Source: UBA7239 sp964509075 (lineage in GTDB: Bacteria > Pseudomonadota > Gammaproteobacteria > Pseudomonadales > UBA7239). From it: 64,000 nt of DNA. The stretch spans positions 186,001 through 250,000 of the forward strand of contig CAZDWC010000002.1 in assembly GCA_964509075.1 (NCBI GenBank), read 5' to 3'. Both the position numbers and the translations under genes were made by a program. The number at the start of each line of letters is the position of its first letter. Within the stretch, counting starts at the first letter, position 1. This document shows positions 26,515 through 35,981 of this stretch, in pieces. The notes beneath the pieces are model-generated. The model saw only the letters and a program-made list of their open reading frames with translations. It had not been told where the DNA came from and made no database searches.

Positions 26515-26778
26515 GTGGCCAACACCAAGCAAGCGAAGAAACGCGCCATCCAGGCCGACAAGCGTCGTGATCACAACGCCAGCCTGCGCTCTACCGTGCG
26601 CACCTACATCAAGAAAGTTGTGCTGGCCATCGAGAGCGGCAACAAGGAAGCAGCCAAGGCCGCTTTCACCGCTGCAGTGCCGGTGATTGACCGCATCGCC
26701 GATAAGGACCAGATCCACAAGAACAAGGCCGCTCGCCACAAGAGCCGCCTGAGCGCCCAGATCAAGGCCATGGCATAA
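26515..26778 (+). CDS. rpsT: 30S ribosomal protein S20
   Basis: An 87-residue, very basic protein that binds 16S rRNA early in small-subunit assembly. The N-terminus ANTKQAKKRAIQADKRRDHN and the remaining helical sequence are standard S20. The start is GTG at 26515; E. coli rpsT likewise has a non-AUG start (UUG), linked to autogenous control, so a similar mode is possible here. It is monocistronic: its own promoter lies upstream and a strong terminator downstream. Confidence 0.98.
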   Translation: MANTKQAKKRAIQADKRRDHNASLRSTVRTYIKKVVLAIESGNKEAAKAAFTAAVPVIDRIADKDQIHKNKAARHKSRLSAQIKAMA

Positions 26779-26805
26779 GCCAGCACCTTCTTCACGCTCC
26801 ACACG

Positions 26806-26833
26806 AAAACCGGCCCCGCGTGCCGGTTTTTTT
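26806..26833 (+). terminator. Intrinsic terminator of rpsT
   Basis: A 9-bp stem AAAACCGGC/GCCGGTTTT (26806-26814 and 26822-26830) with a seven-base loop is followed by further T residues. The T-run overlaps the stop codon of the convergent rhomboid gene. With A residues on the other side, it could terminate in both directions. Confidence 0.9.
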
Positions 26834-27737
26834 ATGCCTGCAATCCGGAACCCGGGGGCGTTTTGTCGAGTTTTGCCAGCAGCAGCGCACAGACAAGACC
26901 TGCAACCAGCCCCCCGGCATGAGCCGCATTGGCAATGCGACCGCCGACATCGGCATACTCCACGACACCACTCATCCCGATCACCAGCCACAGCAAAGCG
27001 ATCAGGATAAGCCCCGGCGGCGCCTCGATACCCGCATCCGGCCGCAAGCGACGATACAGCCAGCAATAGCCCAGCAAGGCAAATACCACACCGGACATGC
27101 CGCCGAAAGGGCTGGCCGGCTCGACATAGAACTGCGTCAGGTTGGATAACAGACCGCAAGCCATCACCAGGAACAGCAGGCGCCAGCTGCCCTGCACCGA
27201 CTCCACACGGCGACCGAATTCCAGCAGCATCAGGCAATTGGAAAACACATGCACAGCGCTGAAGTGCAACAGCACCGGCGTCCAGAACCGCCACAGCTCG
27301 TCGAGTGGCGGCAAGGGCTGCAACATCATCAGGTTGTCACCCACCGCGCGAAAGGTCTGGAAACTGAGCGCGTAAAACCATGCCATGCCGCCAAGCGGCT
27401 CACCCCAGCGGGTCGCCATGGCCAAAAATGTCAGGATGGACAGCAAACACAGCACCAGCGTCAGCGGGAAACGCCACCACTGACTGAAGACCGTCGGCAT
27501 CACCTCGCTTTCATCATCGCCTGCCGCAAGGCTTTCGCGATCCACCTCACCACGATTCCAGCGCTCGATCAGCTGCTGCACATGCAACGGATCCGCCTCG
27601 GCTGGCACGCACAGGCACTGCATGCCTTCACGCTCAAACACGTAGGCACCAATGCTGTTGGCTTGCAGGTAGCGACAAAAATCACCTAGATCGTGATCGA
27701 CCGGCGCACGCAGGATTTCCACCCAGTGTTCAGACAA
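26832..27737 (-). CDS. Rhomboid family intramembrane serine protease (GlpG-like)
   Basis: A 301-residue protein. Residues 1-90 are a soluble N-terminal domain, followed by about six transmembrane helices. The catalytic serine is in FGGMSGVVFALLGY (S215) and the catalytic histidine in NAAHAGGLVAGLV (H273). The HFSAVHVFSN segment (158-167) matches the helix-2 histidine/asparagine motif that stabilises the oxyanion. It cleaves transmembrane substrates in the inner membrane; the substrate is unknown. It overlaps nadK by eight bases. Confidence 0.92.
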   Translation of the reverse strand: MSEHWVEILRAPVDHDLGDFCRYLQANSIGAYVFEREGMQCLCVPAEADPLHVQQLIERWNRGEVDRESLAAGDDESEVMPTVFSQWWRFPLTLVLCLLSILTFLAMATRWGEPLGGMAWFYALSFQTFRAVGDNLMMLQPLPPLDELWRFWTPVLLHFSAVHVFSNCLMLLEFGRRVESVQGSWRLLFLVMACGLLSNLTQFYVEPASPFGGMSGVVFALLGYCWLYRRLRPDAGIEAPPGLILIALLWLVIGMSGVVEYADVGGRIANAAHAGGLVAGLVCALLLAKLDKTPPGSGLQA

Positions 27738-28629
27738 GGCGACTGCCCCAACCCAGCTTGGTGCGGCAGGTTTCGTAGTAGTTCTGGTCCAGGGGATGGA
27801 TCAACTGCAGCCTTTCCACTTTTTTCTGCACATGCACCACATCGCCGGCTTGCATGGCGAAATGCGTCTGGCCATCGCAGGACAGTTCCGGCTGACCACC
27901 GGCCCTTTCCTGAACAAATCCACCACCCAGCACAATGCGTATTTCGCTACCCCCCGCCACCACGATGGGACGACTGGTGAGCGTGTGCGGAAACATTGGC
28001 ACCAGCGCGATGGCATCCAGTGACGGGTGCAGGATGGGGCCGCCACCAGAGAGCGCATACGCCGTCGAGCCTGTCGGTGTCGAAATCACCAGACCGTCTG
28101 AATGCTGGCTGTAGACAAAATGGTTGTCCAGATACAGTTCGAATTCGATCATGCGCAGCGAAGCGCCGCGATGCAGCACCACCTCATTGAGCGCATCAGC
28201 ACGCGCGACCACCTCGTGGCCGCGCACCAGCACTGCATCGAGCAGAAAGCGCTCCTCGCGACTGTAATGACCGGACAGCACCTGCGCCACGCGCGCCTCG
28301 ATTTCATCCGGCGAAATATCCGTGAGAAATCCCAGGCTGCCACGGTTAATGCCGAGTACCGGCACATCCTGTGTACACAACGCACGCGCCGCACCGAGCA
28401 TACTGCCGTCACCACCGACAACGATGACCAGATCACAGACATCGCCCAGTGCCTCGCGCGCGCAAACCGGCAAGCCTTGCAACTGTGTGCCGGCAAATTC
28501 AGCCGTTTGCGCTTCCAACACCACCGTACTGCCGCGCAGGCGCAGCATGTCGACCAGCACACGCAGCGTCTCCTCCACCTGGGGATTGCCCTTGCGGCCA
28601 ATCAGGCCGATGCGCTTGAACTGATCCAT
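27730..28629 (-). CDS. nadK: NAD kinase
   Basis: A 299-residue ATP-dependent NAD kinase that makes NADP. The GGDGSMLGAAR motif is the catalytic/nucleotide loop, and NRGSLGFLTDI and TPTGSTAYALSGGGPI are further family signatures. The ATG at 28629 (MDQFKRIGLIGR) matches family N-termini better than the ATG six codons upstream; neither has a clear ribosome-binding site. It overlaps the rhomboid gene downstream. Confidence 0.96.
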   Translation of the reverse strand: MDQFKRIGLIGRKGNPQVEETLRVLVDMLRLRGSTVVLEAQTAEFAGTQLQGLPVCAREALGDVCDLVIVVGGDGSMLGAARALCTQDVPVLGINRGSLGFLTDISPDEIEARVAQVLSGHYSREERFLLDAVLVRGHEVVARADALNEVVLHRGASLRMIEFELYLDNHFVYSQHSDGLVISTPTGSTAYALSGGGPILHPSLDAIALVPMFPHTLTSRPIVVAGGSEIRIVLGGGFVQERAGGQPELSCDGQTHFAMQAGDVVHVQKKVERLQLIHPLDQNYYETCRTKLGWGSRLV

Positions 28630-28685
28630 GCTGGTGCCTGTATGCAAGATGCGAAGAAGAAATCAGGAGAAAGGCGCGCAGTATT

Positions 28686-29804
28686 TCAGAAGCCTTGTGC
28701 GCTGTCTGCCACAACGTCAGCAGGCAGCGGCATCACCGGCGGCACCACGTCCAGCAGGCGCTGGCGCTGGTCCTGGCCCAGACTGCCGAAGCCGTTGAGC
28801 AAAAAGCGGGCGCGAAAACCCTGGCGCTGCAACAGGGCTGCCGCCGCACGTGAGCGCCTGCCAGTATCGCAATAAACGATATAGTCCTGCCCGAGGTGCA
28901 GCCGCGCCGACATAAGCAAACGCAAACAGGACAGCGGGGTGCTGTGCGCCGGCGCCAGACGGGCCACGGCAAACTCCTCCGGCGTGCGCACATCGAGCAG
29001 TGCCGCACCTGTGGCCAGCGCCATGTCCAGATCCGCCGCTTTCACATGTTCCACTTCCGGTTCACGCAACAGCAGCATGAAATCCGCCTTGTCGAGGCGC
29101 ATCAGCAAGCCGTCACTGGCCATGGTCACCGTGGCATTGCGCACGGTTTCATGTACCAGCGCATCTTCGCCAAAACAGCGGCCATAGCCGATATCTACAA
29201 TATGGCGCGCTTCGTCATCGCCAGGCTGACGGCGGGTCACTGCGGCAATACCGCGGCGAATAAAGTAGCAACCATCACCCACATCGCCCTGCCGCAGGAT
29301 GACCTCACCCGCTTTCACCTGCATCGGCTTCAGTCGGCCATAGATCTGGTCCACATTGAGGGGCGGCACTTTGACAAACAGGTTGGACTTGAGCAGCGTC
29401 AAGCGCCAGCTGACTTCATCGTCATGCTCAGGCTGGTAGGAGAGATCAAGCTCGATGGCCGCAGCCACATGATCCCAGCACAACTGGCGGTCCAGTAGCT
29501 GCTTGTCGACGCGCAGGCAGACACAGTCGGTGCGCGCCGTGGCAGACACCGAACCGGCCACGCCACAGCCAACAGGAAACAGGGTTTCCGCCGTGTGCAA
29601 GGCTTCGCCTGACGTGCAGCTGATATGCGCCTCACCTGACAGCAGGTAGAAGTGATAGCGATTGTAATCAGCAGACGAAAACAGACGCTGGCCACGACCG
29701 ATCAGCTGCCACTCGGACTGGTCGAGCAGCAACTGCAACGAATGCTCGTGCAGCCCCTTGAGAGGCACGAGACGACGAATCAATGGCAGGGGCAGACTGC
29801 GCAT
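28686..29804 (-). CDS. Cyclic-nucleotide-binding domain protein with C-terminal rhodanese domain
   Basis: A 372-residue soluble protein. Residues about 8-100 form a degenerate cNMP-binding fold; about 140-250 form a better one (VKAGEVILRQGDVGDGCYFIRRG, then GRCFGEDALVHETVRNATV, which includes the phosphate-binding cassette FGEDAL and RNATV). About 257-352 is a rhodanese domain with active-site loop YCDTGRRS (C312). No DNA-binding domain is visible, so it is not a Crp regulator. Fusions of this kind suggest nucleotide control of sulfur transfer or of protein interaction, which is inference. It ends 56 bases before nadK and is divergent from leuS. Confidence 0.82.
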   Translation of the reverse strand: MRSLPLPLIRRLVPLKGLHEHSLQLLLDQSEWQLIGRGQRLFSSADYNRYHFYLLSGEAHISCTSGEALHTAETLFPVGCGVAGSVSATARTDCVCLRVDKQLLDRQLCWDHVAAAIELDLSYQPEHDDEVSWRLTLLKSNLFVKVPPLNVDQIYGRLKPMQVKAGEVILRQGDVGDGCYFIRRGIAAVTRRQPGDDEARHIVDIGYGRCFGEDALVHETVRNATVTMASDGLLMRLDKADFMLLLREPEVEHVKAADLDMALATGAALLDVRTPEEFAVARLAPAHSTPLSCLRLLMSARLHLGQDYIVYCDTGRRSRAAAALLQRQGFRARFLLNGFGSLGQDQRQRLLDVVPPVMPLPADVVADSAQGF

Positions 29805-29882
29805 AAAACAACAACCGGAAAGATCAAAAGTGATTAAACAGTAAGCAGGCGGCGTAAGCAAACCTCGGCAGCGAGTTTCCTC

Positions 29883-29888
29883 TATAAT
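29883..29888 (+). promoter_or_regulatory. Candidate -10 element for leuS
   Basis: A perfect TATAAT lies 42 bases before the leuS ATG. No good -35 hexamer is seen 16-18 bases upstream, so this is tentative. Confidence 0.35.
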
Positions 29889-29929
29889 CGCCCCCTTTCG
29901 CCCACCCGCCACCCCGTTTGAGACAGGCC

Positions 29930-32551
29930 ATGCACGAGCAGTATCACCACAGCGCAATTGAAGCCGCCGCCCAGCAATACTGGCGCGAACACGAGAGCTT
30001 CAAGGCGCAGGAAGACAGCAGCAAGGAAAAGTATTACTGCCTGTCCATGTTCCCCTACCCCAGCGGCAAGCTGCACATGGGCCACGTGCGCAACTACACC
30101 ATCGGCGACGTGATCAGCCGCTTCCAACGCATGCAGGGCAAGAACGTGTTGCAACCGATGGGTTGGGATGCCTTCGGTCTGCCAGCGGAAAACGCCGCCA
30201 TGAACAACAACGTGGCACCCGCCGCCTGGACCTACGCCAACATCGACTACATGAAAGGCCAGCTCAATGCCCTCGGCCTGGCGATTGACTGGTCGCGCGA
30301 AATCACCACCTGCAAACCCGACTACTACCGCTGGGAGCAGTGGCTGTTCACGCGGCTGTTCAGGAAAGGCGTGATCTACAAGAAAAACGGCGTGGTGAAC
30401 TGGGACCCGGTCGACCAGACCGTGCTAGCCAACGAACAGGTGATCGACGGCAAAGGCTGGCGCTCAGGCGCGGTGGTAGAGAAACGCGAGATCCCGATGT
30501 ACTACTTCGGCATCACGCAGTACGCGGATGCCCTGCTGAATGATCTCGACCAGCTCGACGGTTGGCCCGAACAAGTGCGCACCATGCAGCGCAACTGGAT
30601 CGGCAAAAGTTACGGCGCCGATATCGTGTTTGATTACGATGAAACGACTGTGGGCATTGCAGGCCAGCTGAAAGTCTATTCGACACGCCCGGACACACTG
30701 ATGGGCGCCACCTATGTCGCCGTCGCCGCCGAACACCCACTCGCACAACGCGCCGCCGAAAACAATGCCGCACTGGCCGCGTTCATCGCCGAGTGCAAAG
30801 GCGGTTCCGTGGCGGAAGCGGATGTCGCGACCATGGAAAAGAAAGGCATGCCAACCGGCCAGTACGTGATCCATCCGCTGAACGGTGAAAAGCTGCCGGT
30901 GTTTGTTGCCAATTACGTGCTGTGGGGTTACGGCGAAGGCGCGGTGATGGCCGTGCCGGCGCACGACGAGCGCGACTTCGAATTCGCCAACAAATACGCG
31001 CTGCCGATTCGTCAGGTCTACCAACCCGCCAACGGCGATAACACATTTTCCGCGACAGAATGGCAAGACTGGTATGCCGCCAAAGACGGCTCGCTGATTA
31101 CCATCAATAGCAGCCCGTTTGATGGCAAAACCTTCAGCGACGCATTCGATGCGATTGTCGCCGCGCTGGAAGAAAAACAACACGGCGCACGCAAAACCCA
31201 GTTCCGCCTGCGCGACTGGGGCATCTCGCGCCAGCGCTACTGGGGCTGCCCGATTCCGATCATTCACTGCGTCGATTGCGGCGACGTGCCGGTGCCGGAC
31301 GACCAACTGCCCGTGGTGCTGCCGGAAGACGTGGTGCCGGACGGCGCCGGCAGCCCGCTCGCCAAAATGCCATCGTTCTACGAGTGCAGCTGCCCGCAAT
31401 GTGGCAAACCCGCGAAGCGCGAAACCGACACCATGGATACCTTCGTCGAATCCAGCTGGTACTACGCGCGTTACGCTTCACCGCAATCCACGACAGGCAT
31501 GGTGGATAAAGACGCCGCGAAATACTGGCTGCCGGTGGATCAGTACATCGGCGGCATCGAACACGCGATTTTGCATTTGCTGTACGCGCGTTTCTTTCAC
31601 AAGCTGATGCGCGATGAAGGACTCGTCAGCGGCGATGAACCTTTCAGCAAACTGCTGACACAGGGCATGGTGGTCGCCGACACCTTCTACCGCGAACTGC
31701 CCGGCGGCAAGAAAGACTGGATCAATCCCGCCGACGTCGATGTACAACGCGACGACAAGGGCCGCATGGTCAGCGCCACACTGCGCGCAGACGACCAGCC
31801 GGTGCTGATCGGCGGCATGGAAAAGATGTCGAAGTCGAAAAACAACGGCGTCGATCCACAGCAAATGATTGATCTCTACGGCGCAGACACCTCGCGTTTG
31901 TTCATGATGAGCGCCGCGCCGCCGGAACAGTCGCTGCAGTGGTCCGACGAAGGCGTGGCCGGCGCCAACCGTTTCCTGAAACGTCTGTGGAAACAGGTAT
32001 CTGAACATCTGCAAGCCGGCACGCCACCTGCGCTGGACAAATCTGCACTGAATGATGCACAGAAAGATGTGCGCCGCAAAACGCACGAAACCATTCGCAA
32101 GGTAGAAACTGACTACGCTCAGCGTCTGGCCTTCAACACCATCATGGCTTCCGCCATTGAATTGATGAACGCCTGCAACACATTGGGTGAGCGTAGCGGC
32201 CAATCCCTGGCCATCGAACGCGAAGCACTATCGGTTGTCGTGCAATCACTGGCTCCCATTACTCCGCACATCTGCCATGCGCTGTGGAATGAACTGGGAT
32301 ACGGCGACAGCATCATCGACGCGCGCTGGCCAGATGTGGACGAAGAAGCACTCATCAAAACCAGCGTGGAAATTGCCGTGCAAGTGAACGGCAAATTGCG
32401 CGGCACCGTGATTATCGCAGCCAATGCCACACAGGCCGATGCGGAAGCCGCCGCTCGCGGCAATGACAATGTTTGCAAGTTCATCGACGGCAAGGAAATT
32501 CGCAAGGTCATTTTTGTCGCCGGCAAACTTCTCAACATCGTCGTTGCATGA
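29930..32551 (+). CDS. leuS: Leucyl-tRNA synthetase
   Basis: An 873-residue class I synthetase. The HIGH-type motif HMGH is at 49-52 in FPYPSGKLHMGHVRNYTIGDV, and KMSKSKNNGVDP begins at residue 632. The CP1 editing domain is present (STRPDTLMGATYVAV and GYGEGAVMAVPAHDERDFEFA). The ATG at 29930 matches the family start; the TTG four codons earlier is ignored. It is followed by lptE and holA, the conserved gammaproteobacterial order. Confidence 0.98.
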   Translation: MHEQYHHSAIEAAAQQYWREHESFKAQEDSSKEKYYCLSMFPYPSGKLHMGHVRNYTIGDVISRFQRMQGKNVLQPMGWDAFGLPAENAAMNNNVAPAAWTYANIDYMKGQLNALGLAIDWSREITTCKPDYYRWEQWLFTRLFRKGVIYKKNGVVNWDPVDQTVLANEQVIDGKGWRSGAVVEKREIPMYYFGITQYADALLNDLDQLDGWPEQVRTMQRNWIGKSYGADIVFDYDETTVGIAGQLKVYSTRPDTLMGATYVAVAAEHPLAQRAAENNAALAAFIAECKGGSVAEADVATMEKKGMPTGQYVIHPLNGEKLPVFVANYVLWGYGEGAVMAVPAHDERDFEFANKYALPIRQVYQPANGDNTFSATEWQDWYAAKDGSLITINSSPFDGKTFSDAFDAIVAALEEKQHGARKTQFRLRDWGISRQRYWGCPIPIIHCVDCGDVPVPDDQLPVVLPEDVVPDGAGSPLAKMPSFYECSCPQCGKPAKRETDTMDTFVESSWYYARYASPQSTTGMVDKDAAKYWLPVDQYIGGIEHAILHLLYARFFHKLMRDEGLVSGDEPFSKLLTQGMVVADTFYRELPGGKKDWINPADVDVQRDDKGRMVSATLRADDQPVLIGGMEKMSKSKNNGVDPQQMIDLYGADTSRLFMMSAAPPEQSLQWSDEGVAGANRFLKRLWKQVSEHLQAGTPPALDKSALNDAQKDVRRKTHETIRKVETDYAQRLAFNTIMASAIELMNACNTLGERSGQSLAIEREALSVVVQSLAPITPHICHALWNELGYGDSIIDARWPDVDEEALIKTSVEIAVQVNGKLRGTVIIAANATQADAEAAARGNDNVCKFIDGKEIRKVIFVAGKLLNIVVA

Positions 32552-32598
32552 CATCGTGGTTGCATAACATCCAGCGTATACACAACAGGACATCACAC

Positions 32599-33099
32599 AT
32601 GAAAAGCACCTTTCGCAAAAGCCTGATCGCCGCCCTGCTGCTCACACTCGTTGCCGGCTGCGGCTGGCAGTTGCGCGGCAGCAAGAACATCGTGGCCAAT
32701 ATTGATGGCCTGAAGCTGTCATCCCAGGCACCCTACGGCAAGCTGTCGCGCGCGATCGAAGAAGAAATGCGCATCCAGCATATTGCCAGCACCGGCAGCC
32801 ACGCATGGACCCTGCAAATTCTCGAAGAAAAGATGAAGCAGAATATTGTCGCCTTCAGTGACACCAACAATCCCGCCACCTACGAAATCGAACTGGTGGT
32901 GCGTTTCAGCGTCAGCAATGACAAGGGAGAAATGGTGATTGCCCCCAACTCCGAACGCGTGGTGCGTCCTTACGAATACAACAGCAACCGCCGCCTGGCG
33001 ATGGACAAGGAAACCGAATTGCTGAAAGACGAGGTCTATCAGGAAATGGCCGACAACCTGTTGCGCCGTATCGATTTCATCGCTGGCCAGAAGCGCTGA
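32599..33099 (+). CDS. lptE: LPS-assembly lipoprotein LptE
   Basis: A 166-residue outer-membrane lipoprotein that plugs LptD and helps deliver LPS to the outer leaflet. The lipobox LVAG-C places the lipidated cysteine at 21. GWQLRGSKNIVANIDGLKLSS is the conserved first beta-strand region of the family, and VVRPYEYNSNRRLAMDKETELLKDEVYQEMADNLLRRI is the typical C-terminal helix. The ATG at 32599 follows AGGA; the longer frame overlapping leuS is rejected. Confidence 0.95.
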   Translation: MKSTFRKSLIAALLLTLVAGCGWQLRGSKNIVANIDGLKLSSQAPYGKLSRAIEEEMRIQHIASTGSHAWTLQILEEKMKQNIVAFSDTNNPATYEIELVVRFSVSNDKGEMVIAPNSERVVRPYEYNSNRRLAMDKETELLKDEVYQEMADNLLRRIDFIAGQKR

Positions 33100-33130
33100 A
33101 TTTACCGCAGCACTCGACACCTGCCATCCC

Positions 33131-34129
33131 ATGCGCGTTTTTCCTGAAAGACTGGCGCAACAGATCGAAAAGGCACCGGCGCCGCTGTACTGGATCGCCG
33201 GCGACGAACCCCTGCTGGTGCAGGAAGCCTGCGACAGCGTGCGCGCTGCAGCGCTGCGCCTGGGCTTTGTCGAACGCAAGGTGTTTCACGCCGACAAGAA
33301 AGATCACTGGCAGGAGGCCATCGCCGAAGCCAACGCCCTGTCGCTGTTTGCCGACAAATGTTTCATCGATATCCGCTCGTCCGTCTCGAAACTCGACCAC
33401 GAACAACTGCTGGACTACCTGCAACGCCCCAGTCCCGACAGCCTGCTGCTAGTCTGCACCGACAAGGTGGAAAGCGCCAGCCAGAAAACCCAGTGGTTCA
33501 AGGCACTGGAGCAAGCCTGCACCTTTGTGCCGGTTACCGCACTGGATGCCAGCCGTTTTCCGCAGTGGCTGGCCGAGCGCGCACGCAGCAAGCAAGTGTC
33601 GCTGGCGGCGGACGGTCTCAAACTGCTGGCCGAACACACCGAAGGCAACCTGCTCGCCGCCATCCAGGAACTGGACAAGCTGGCGCTGCAATTCGGCAGC
33701 GCGCCTATCAGCCTCGAGCAACTGGAAGCCGGCATCGGTGACAGTGCCCACTACGAAGTCTTCGCCCTCAATGACGCCCTGCTCGCCGGCAATGCCGCAC
33801 AGGCACTGAAAATCCTCAATGCCCTGAAACAGGAAGGCAACAACGCGCTGGCCATACTCGGCGCCCTGACGCGCGAACTGCGCCAGCTGGCCACGGCCAG
33901 CGAAGACATCGCCCAAGGCGTCCCGGCAGCAACAGCCATGCGCCAGCAGGGCGTCTGGGACAAGCGCCAGCCCGTGTTCGCGCGCGCCCTGCAGCGCCTG
34001 AATGCCACACACACCCGCAGCATGATCTGCCAACTCGCCGCCATCGACCAGGCGGTCAAAGGCATGGGACGCGAAGACCCCTGGGACCTGCTGCAGAATC
34101 TCTGCCTGCATCTTTGTCTTCCCGCCTGA
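33131..34129 (+). CDS. holA: DNA polymerase III delta subunit
   Basis: A 332-residue clamp-loader subunit that opens the beta sliding clamp. The N-terminal AAA+-like domain includes YWIAGDEPLLVQEACDSVR; the central region has HTEGNLLAAIQELDKLAL and the C-terminal collar domain LGALTRELRQLA. Length and position after leuS-lptE match the family. The start ATG is 31 bases after lptE, without a strong ribosome-binding site. Confidence 0.96.
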   Translation: MRVFPERLAQQIEKAPAPLYWIAGDEPLLVQEACDSVRAAALRLGFVERKVFHADKKDHWQEAIAEANALSLFADKCFIDIRSSVSKLDHEQLLDYLQRPSPDSLLLVCTDKVESASQKTQWFKALEQACTFVPVTALDASRFPQWLAERARSKQVSLAADGLKLLAEHTEGNLLAAIQELDKLALQFGSAPISLEQLEAGIGDSAHYEVFALNDALLAGNAAQALKILNALKQEGNNALAILGALTRELRQLATASEDIAQGVPAATAMRQQGVWDKRQPVFARALQRLNATHTRSMICQLAAIDQAVKGMGREDPWDLLQNLCLHLCLPA

Positions 34130-34250
34130 AGAATGTGTCCTCCTGCAGGGATCTCTGGCTCAACATCTGTCGCGCAGCACGTGATCTATAGTTAAAGCGG
34201 GCACCCGGTCATTTACCGCGCCGGGGCAAGACAGCTGTAGAGAGTGACAG

Positions 34251-35504
34251 GTGAAAACCACGTTTGTCGGCACCGGGCGCACCGGCCAGCAAAACCACAA
34301 GATGAAAATCCATGTCTCGGGACTGCAGCTCGGCATGTACGTCTGCGAGCTGGATCGCCCCTGGCTGGAAACCCCGTTCCTGATGCAAGGTTTCCTGCTG
34401 GAAACACCATCCGACATCGAAACCGTACAGGAAATTTGCGAATACGTTTTCATCGACGAAGTGCGCGACGTGTGGATTCCGCCCGAACAGCGCGCCATCC
34501 TGGAAAAAAAGCCGCAGAAACCCCGCTATATCCACCAGATTCCCGCAAGGCAGGAACAGGACAAGATCCAGGATTTCCACACCGAAGCCAAACGGCTGAC
34601 GAAAACCTTGCTCGACGAAGTACGCCTCGGCAATGCGCTCAATATCGAACAGGTCAAGCAAACCGTACACGACTGCGTCGACAGCATCATCCGCCAGCCC
34701 GATGCGCTGATGTGGCTGTCAAAGATCAAGGACAAGGACCAGTACACCGCCGAACACAGCCTCAATGTCGGCATCCTCGCGATCAACTTCGGCCGCCATC
34801 TCGGCAAGGAGCGCGACGACCTGGAAAAGCTCGGGCTTTGCGGCATGCTGCACGACATCGGCAAGACGCGCACACCGATAGAAGTACTGAACAAGGAAGG
34901 CGCCTTCAGCCCGGATGAATACGCCATCATGAAACGCCACGCCGAAGATGGCAGGCGCATCCTGCTCGGCAACCACGGCGTCTATCACGGCTGCGTGGAT
35001 GTCTGCCACAACCATCACGAGGCGCTGGACGGCAGCGGTTATCCGCGCGGCCTCAAGGATCACAACATCAACGAATTCACACGCATCGTCACGCTGTGCG
35101 ATGTCTATGACGCCATCACCTCGGATCGCTGCTACAAGAAAGGAAAATCCTCACTGGATGCCCTGAAAATTCTCTACGAAGGCCGCGGCAAAAAATTCGA
35201 TTCGCGTCTTGTTGTGGAATTCATCCGTTGCATCGGCTTGTATCCGGTCGGCAGCATCGTCGAACTGGAAAATAACAGCGTCGGTATCGTGGTGTCGAAC
35301 AATTACCGCGACAAGCGTCTGCCGCGCGTCTACCTGATCATCGACGAAACCGGCCAGATGATAGACAAGCCGTTCACACTGGATCTGGCCAAACTGACAC
35401 GCGAGGAAGACCTCGCTCCCTACAAGATTCGCAAGGTGTTGCCCAACGGCTCACACGGCATCACGCTGCAGGATTACGTCAAGAAAGGCTTGCGACTGGA
35501 ATAG
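34251..35504 (+). CDS. HD-GYP domain protein (probable c-di-GMP phosphodiesterase)
   Basis: A 417-residue cytoplasmic protein. A DUF3391-type N-terminal domain (about 15-100) precedes an HD-GYP domain (about 155-340) with EHSLNVG (first His), MLHDIGKTRTP (HD at 201-202), KRHAEDG, and HHEALDGSGYPRGL (255-268), the complete HHExxDGxGYP signature. TLCDVYDAITSDRCY follows. The intact motif predicts c-di-GMP hydrolysis. The GTG at 34251 follows GAGAGTGACAG; an ATG at 34302 is an alternative start. Type IV pili are often under c-di-GMP control, but no direct link to the pilus genes is shown here. Confidence 0.92.
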   Translation: MKTTFVGTGRTGQQNHKMKIHVSGLQLGMYVCELDRPWLETPFLMQGFLLETPSDIETVQEICEYVFIDEVRDVWIPPEQRAILEKKPQKPRYIHQIPARQEQDKIQDFHTEAKRLTKTLLDEVRLGNALNIEQVKQTVHDCVDSIIRQPDALMWLSKIKDKDQYTAEHSLNVGILAINFGRHLGKERDDLEKLGLCGMLHDIGKTRTPIEVLNKEGAFSPDEYAIMKRHAEDGRRILLGNHGVYHGCVDVCHNHHEALDGSGYPRGLKDHNINEFTRIVTLCDVYDAITSDRCYKKGKSSLDALKILYEGRGKKFDSRLVVEFIRCIGLYPVGSIVELENNSVGIVVSNNYRDKRLPRVYLIIDETGQMIDKPFTLDLAKLTREEDLAPYKIRKVLPNGSHGITLQDYVKKGLRLE

Positions 35505-35546
35505 GCTTTTGCGATGCTGCCTGCCGTTTCCGCGCGAGCTGCAGTC

Positions 35547-35981
35547 ATGTATATCCCCGCTATCGTTTTGCCAGAAAAAATGGCCTTCTCCACCACTTTG
35601 ACCATCTACATCAACGATCTGGTGGGCGGCTTGCACGTAGGTAATCACACGCTGATCAGTTATCTCAATGAAGTGCAGATGCGTTTCATCACCGCGCTGG
35701 GGTTTCCCACCCTGATCGTAGATAACGCCATCACCTTCAACAACGAGATCGCCGTGCAGTACCGCCGCGAAGCACGCTACGGCGATACGCTGACCGTGCA
35801 GGCACACATCGATCCACTCGAAGCCAACCAATACCGGATTCTCTATCACATGCAGAATCAGCACGACAAAACCGTGCTCACGGCACAGATGGGCATGGTG
35901 TTTGTAGATCAGGGCACAGGCAGACGCTGTGATGTGCCCACCGCGTTTGTAGAGGCGTGGGGCCGTTTTGCCAAAACATAA
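35547..35981 (+). CDS. Hotdog-fold acyl-CoA thioesterase-like protein
   Basis: A protein of about 144 residues with the 4HBT hotdog layout: FSTTLTIYINDLVGGLHVGNHTLISYLNEVQMRFI, where the asparagine/glycine-rich turn before the central helix is the active-site region, then ITFNNEIAVQYRREARYGDTLTV. The substrate is unknown. The start is uncertain: ATGs at 35514, 35547 and 35580 are in frame; 35547 (MYIPAIVLPEK) is chosen by resemblance to family N-termini. It overlaps the mnmC start by 14 bases. Confidence 0.8.
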   Translation: MYIPAIVLPEKMAFSTTLTIYINDLVGGLHVGNHTLISYLNEVQMRFITALGFPTLIVDNAITFNNEIAVQYRREARYGDTLTVQAHIDPLEANQYRILYHMQNQHDKTVLTAQMGMVFVDQGTGRRCDVPTAFVEAWGRFAKT

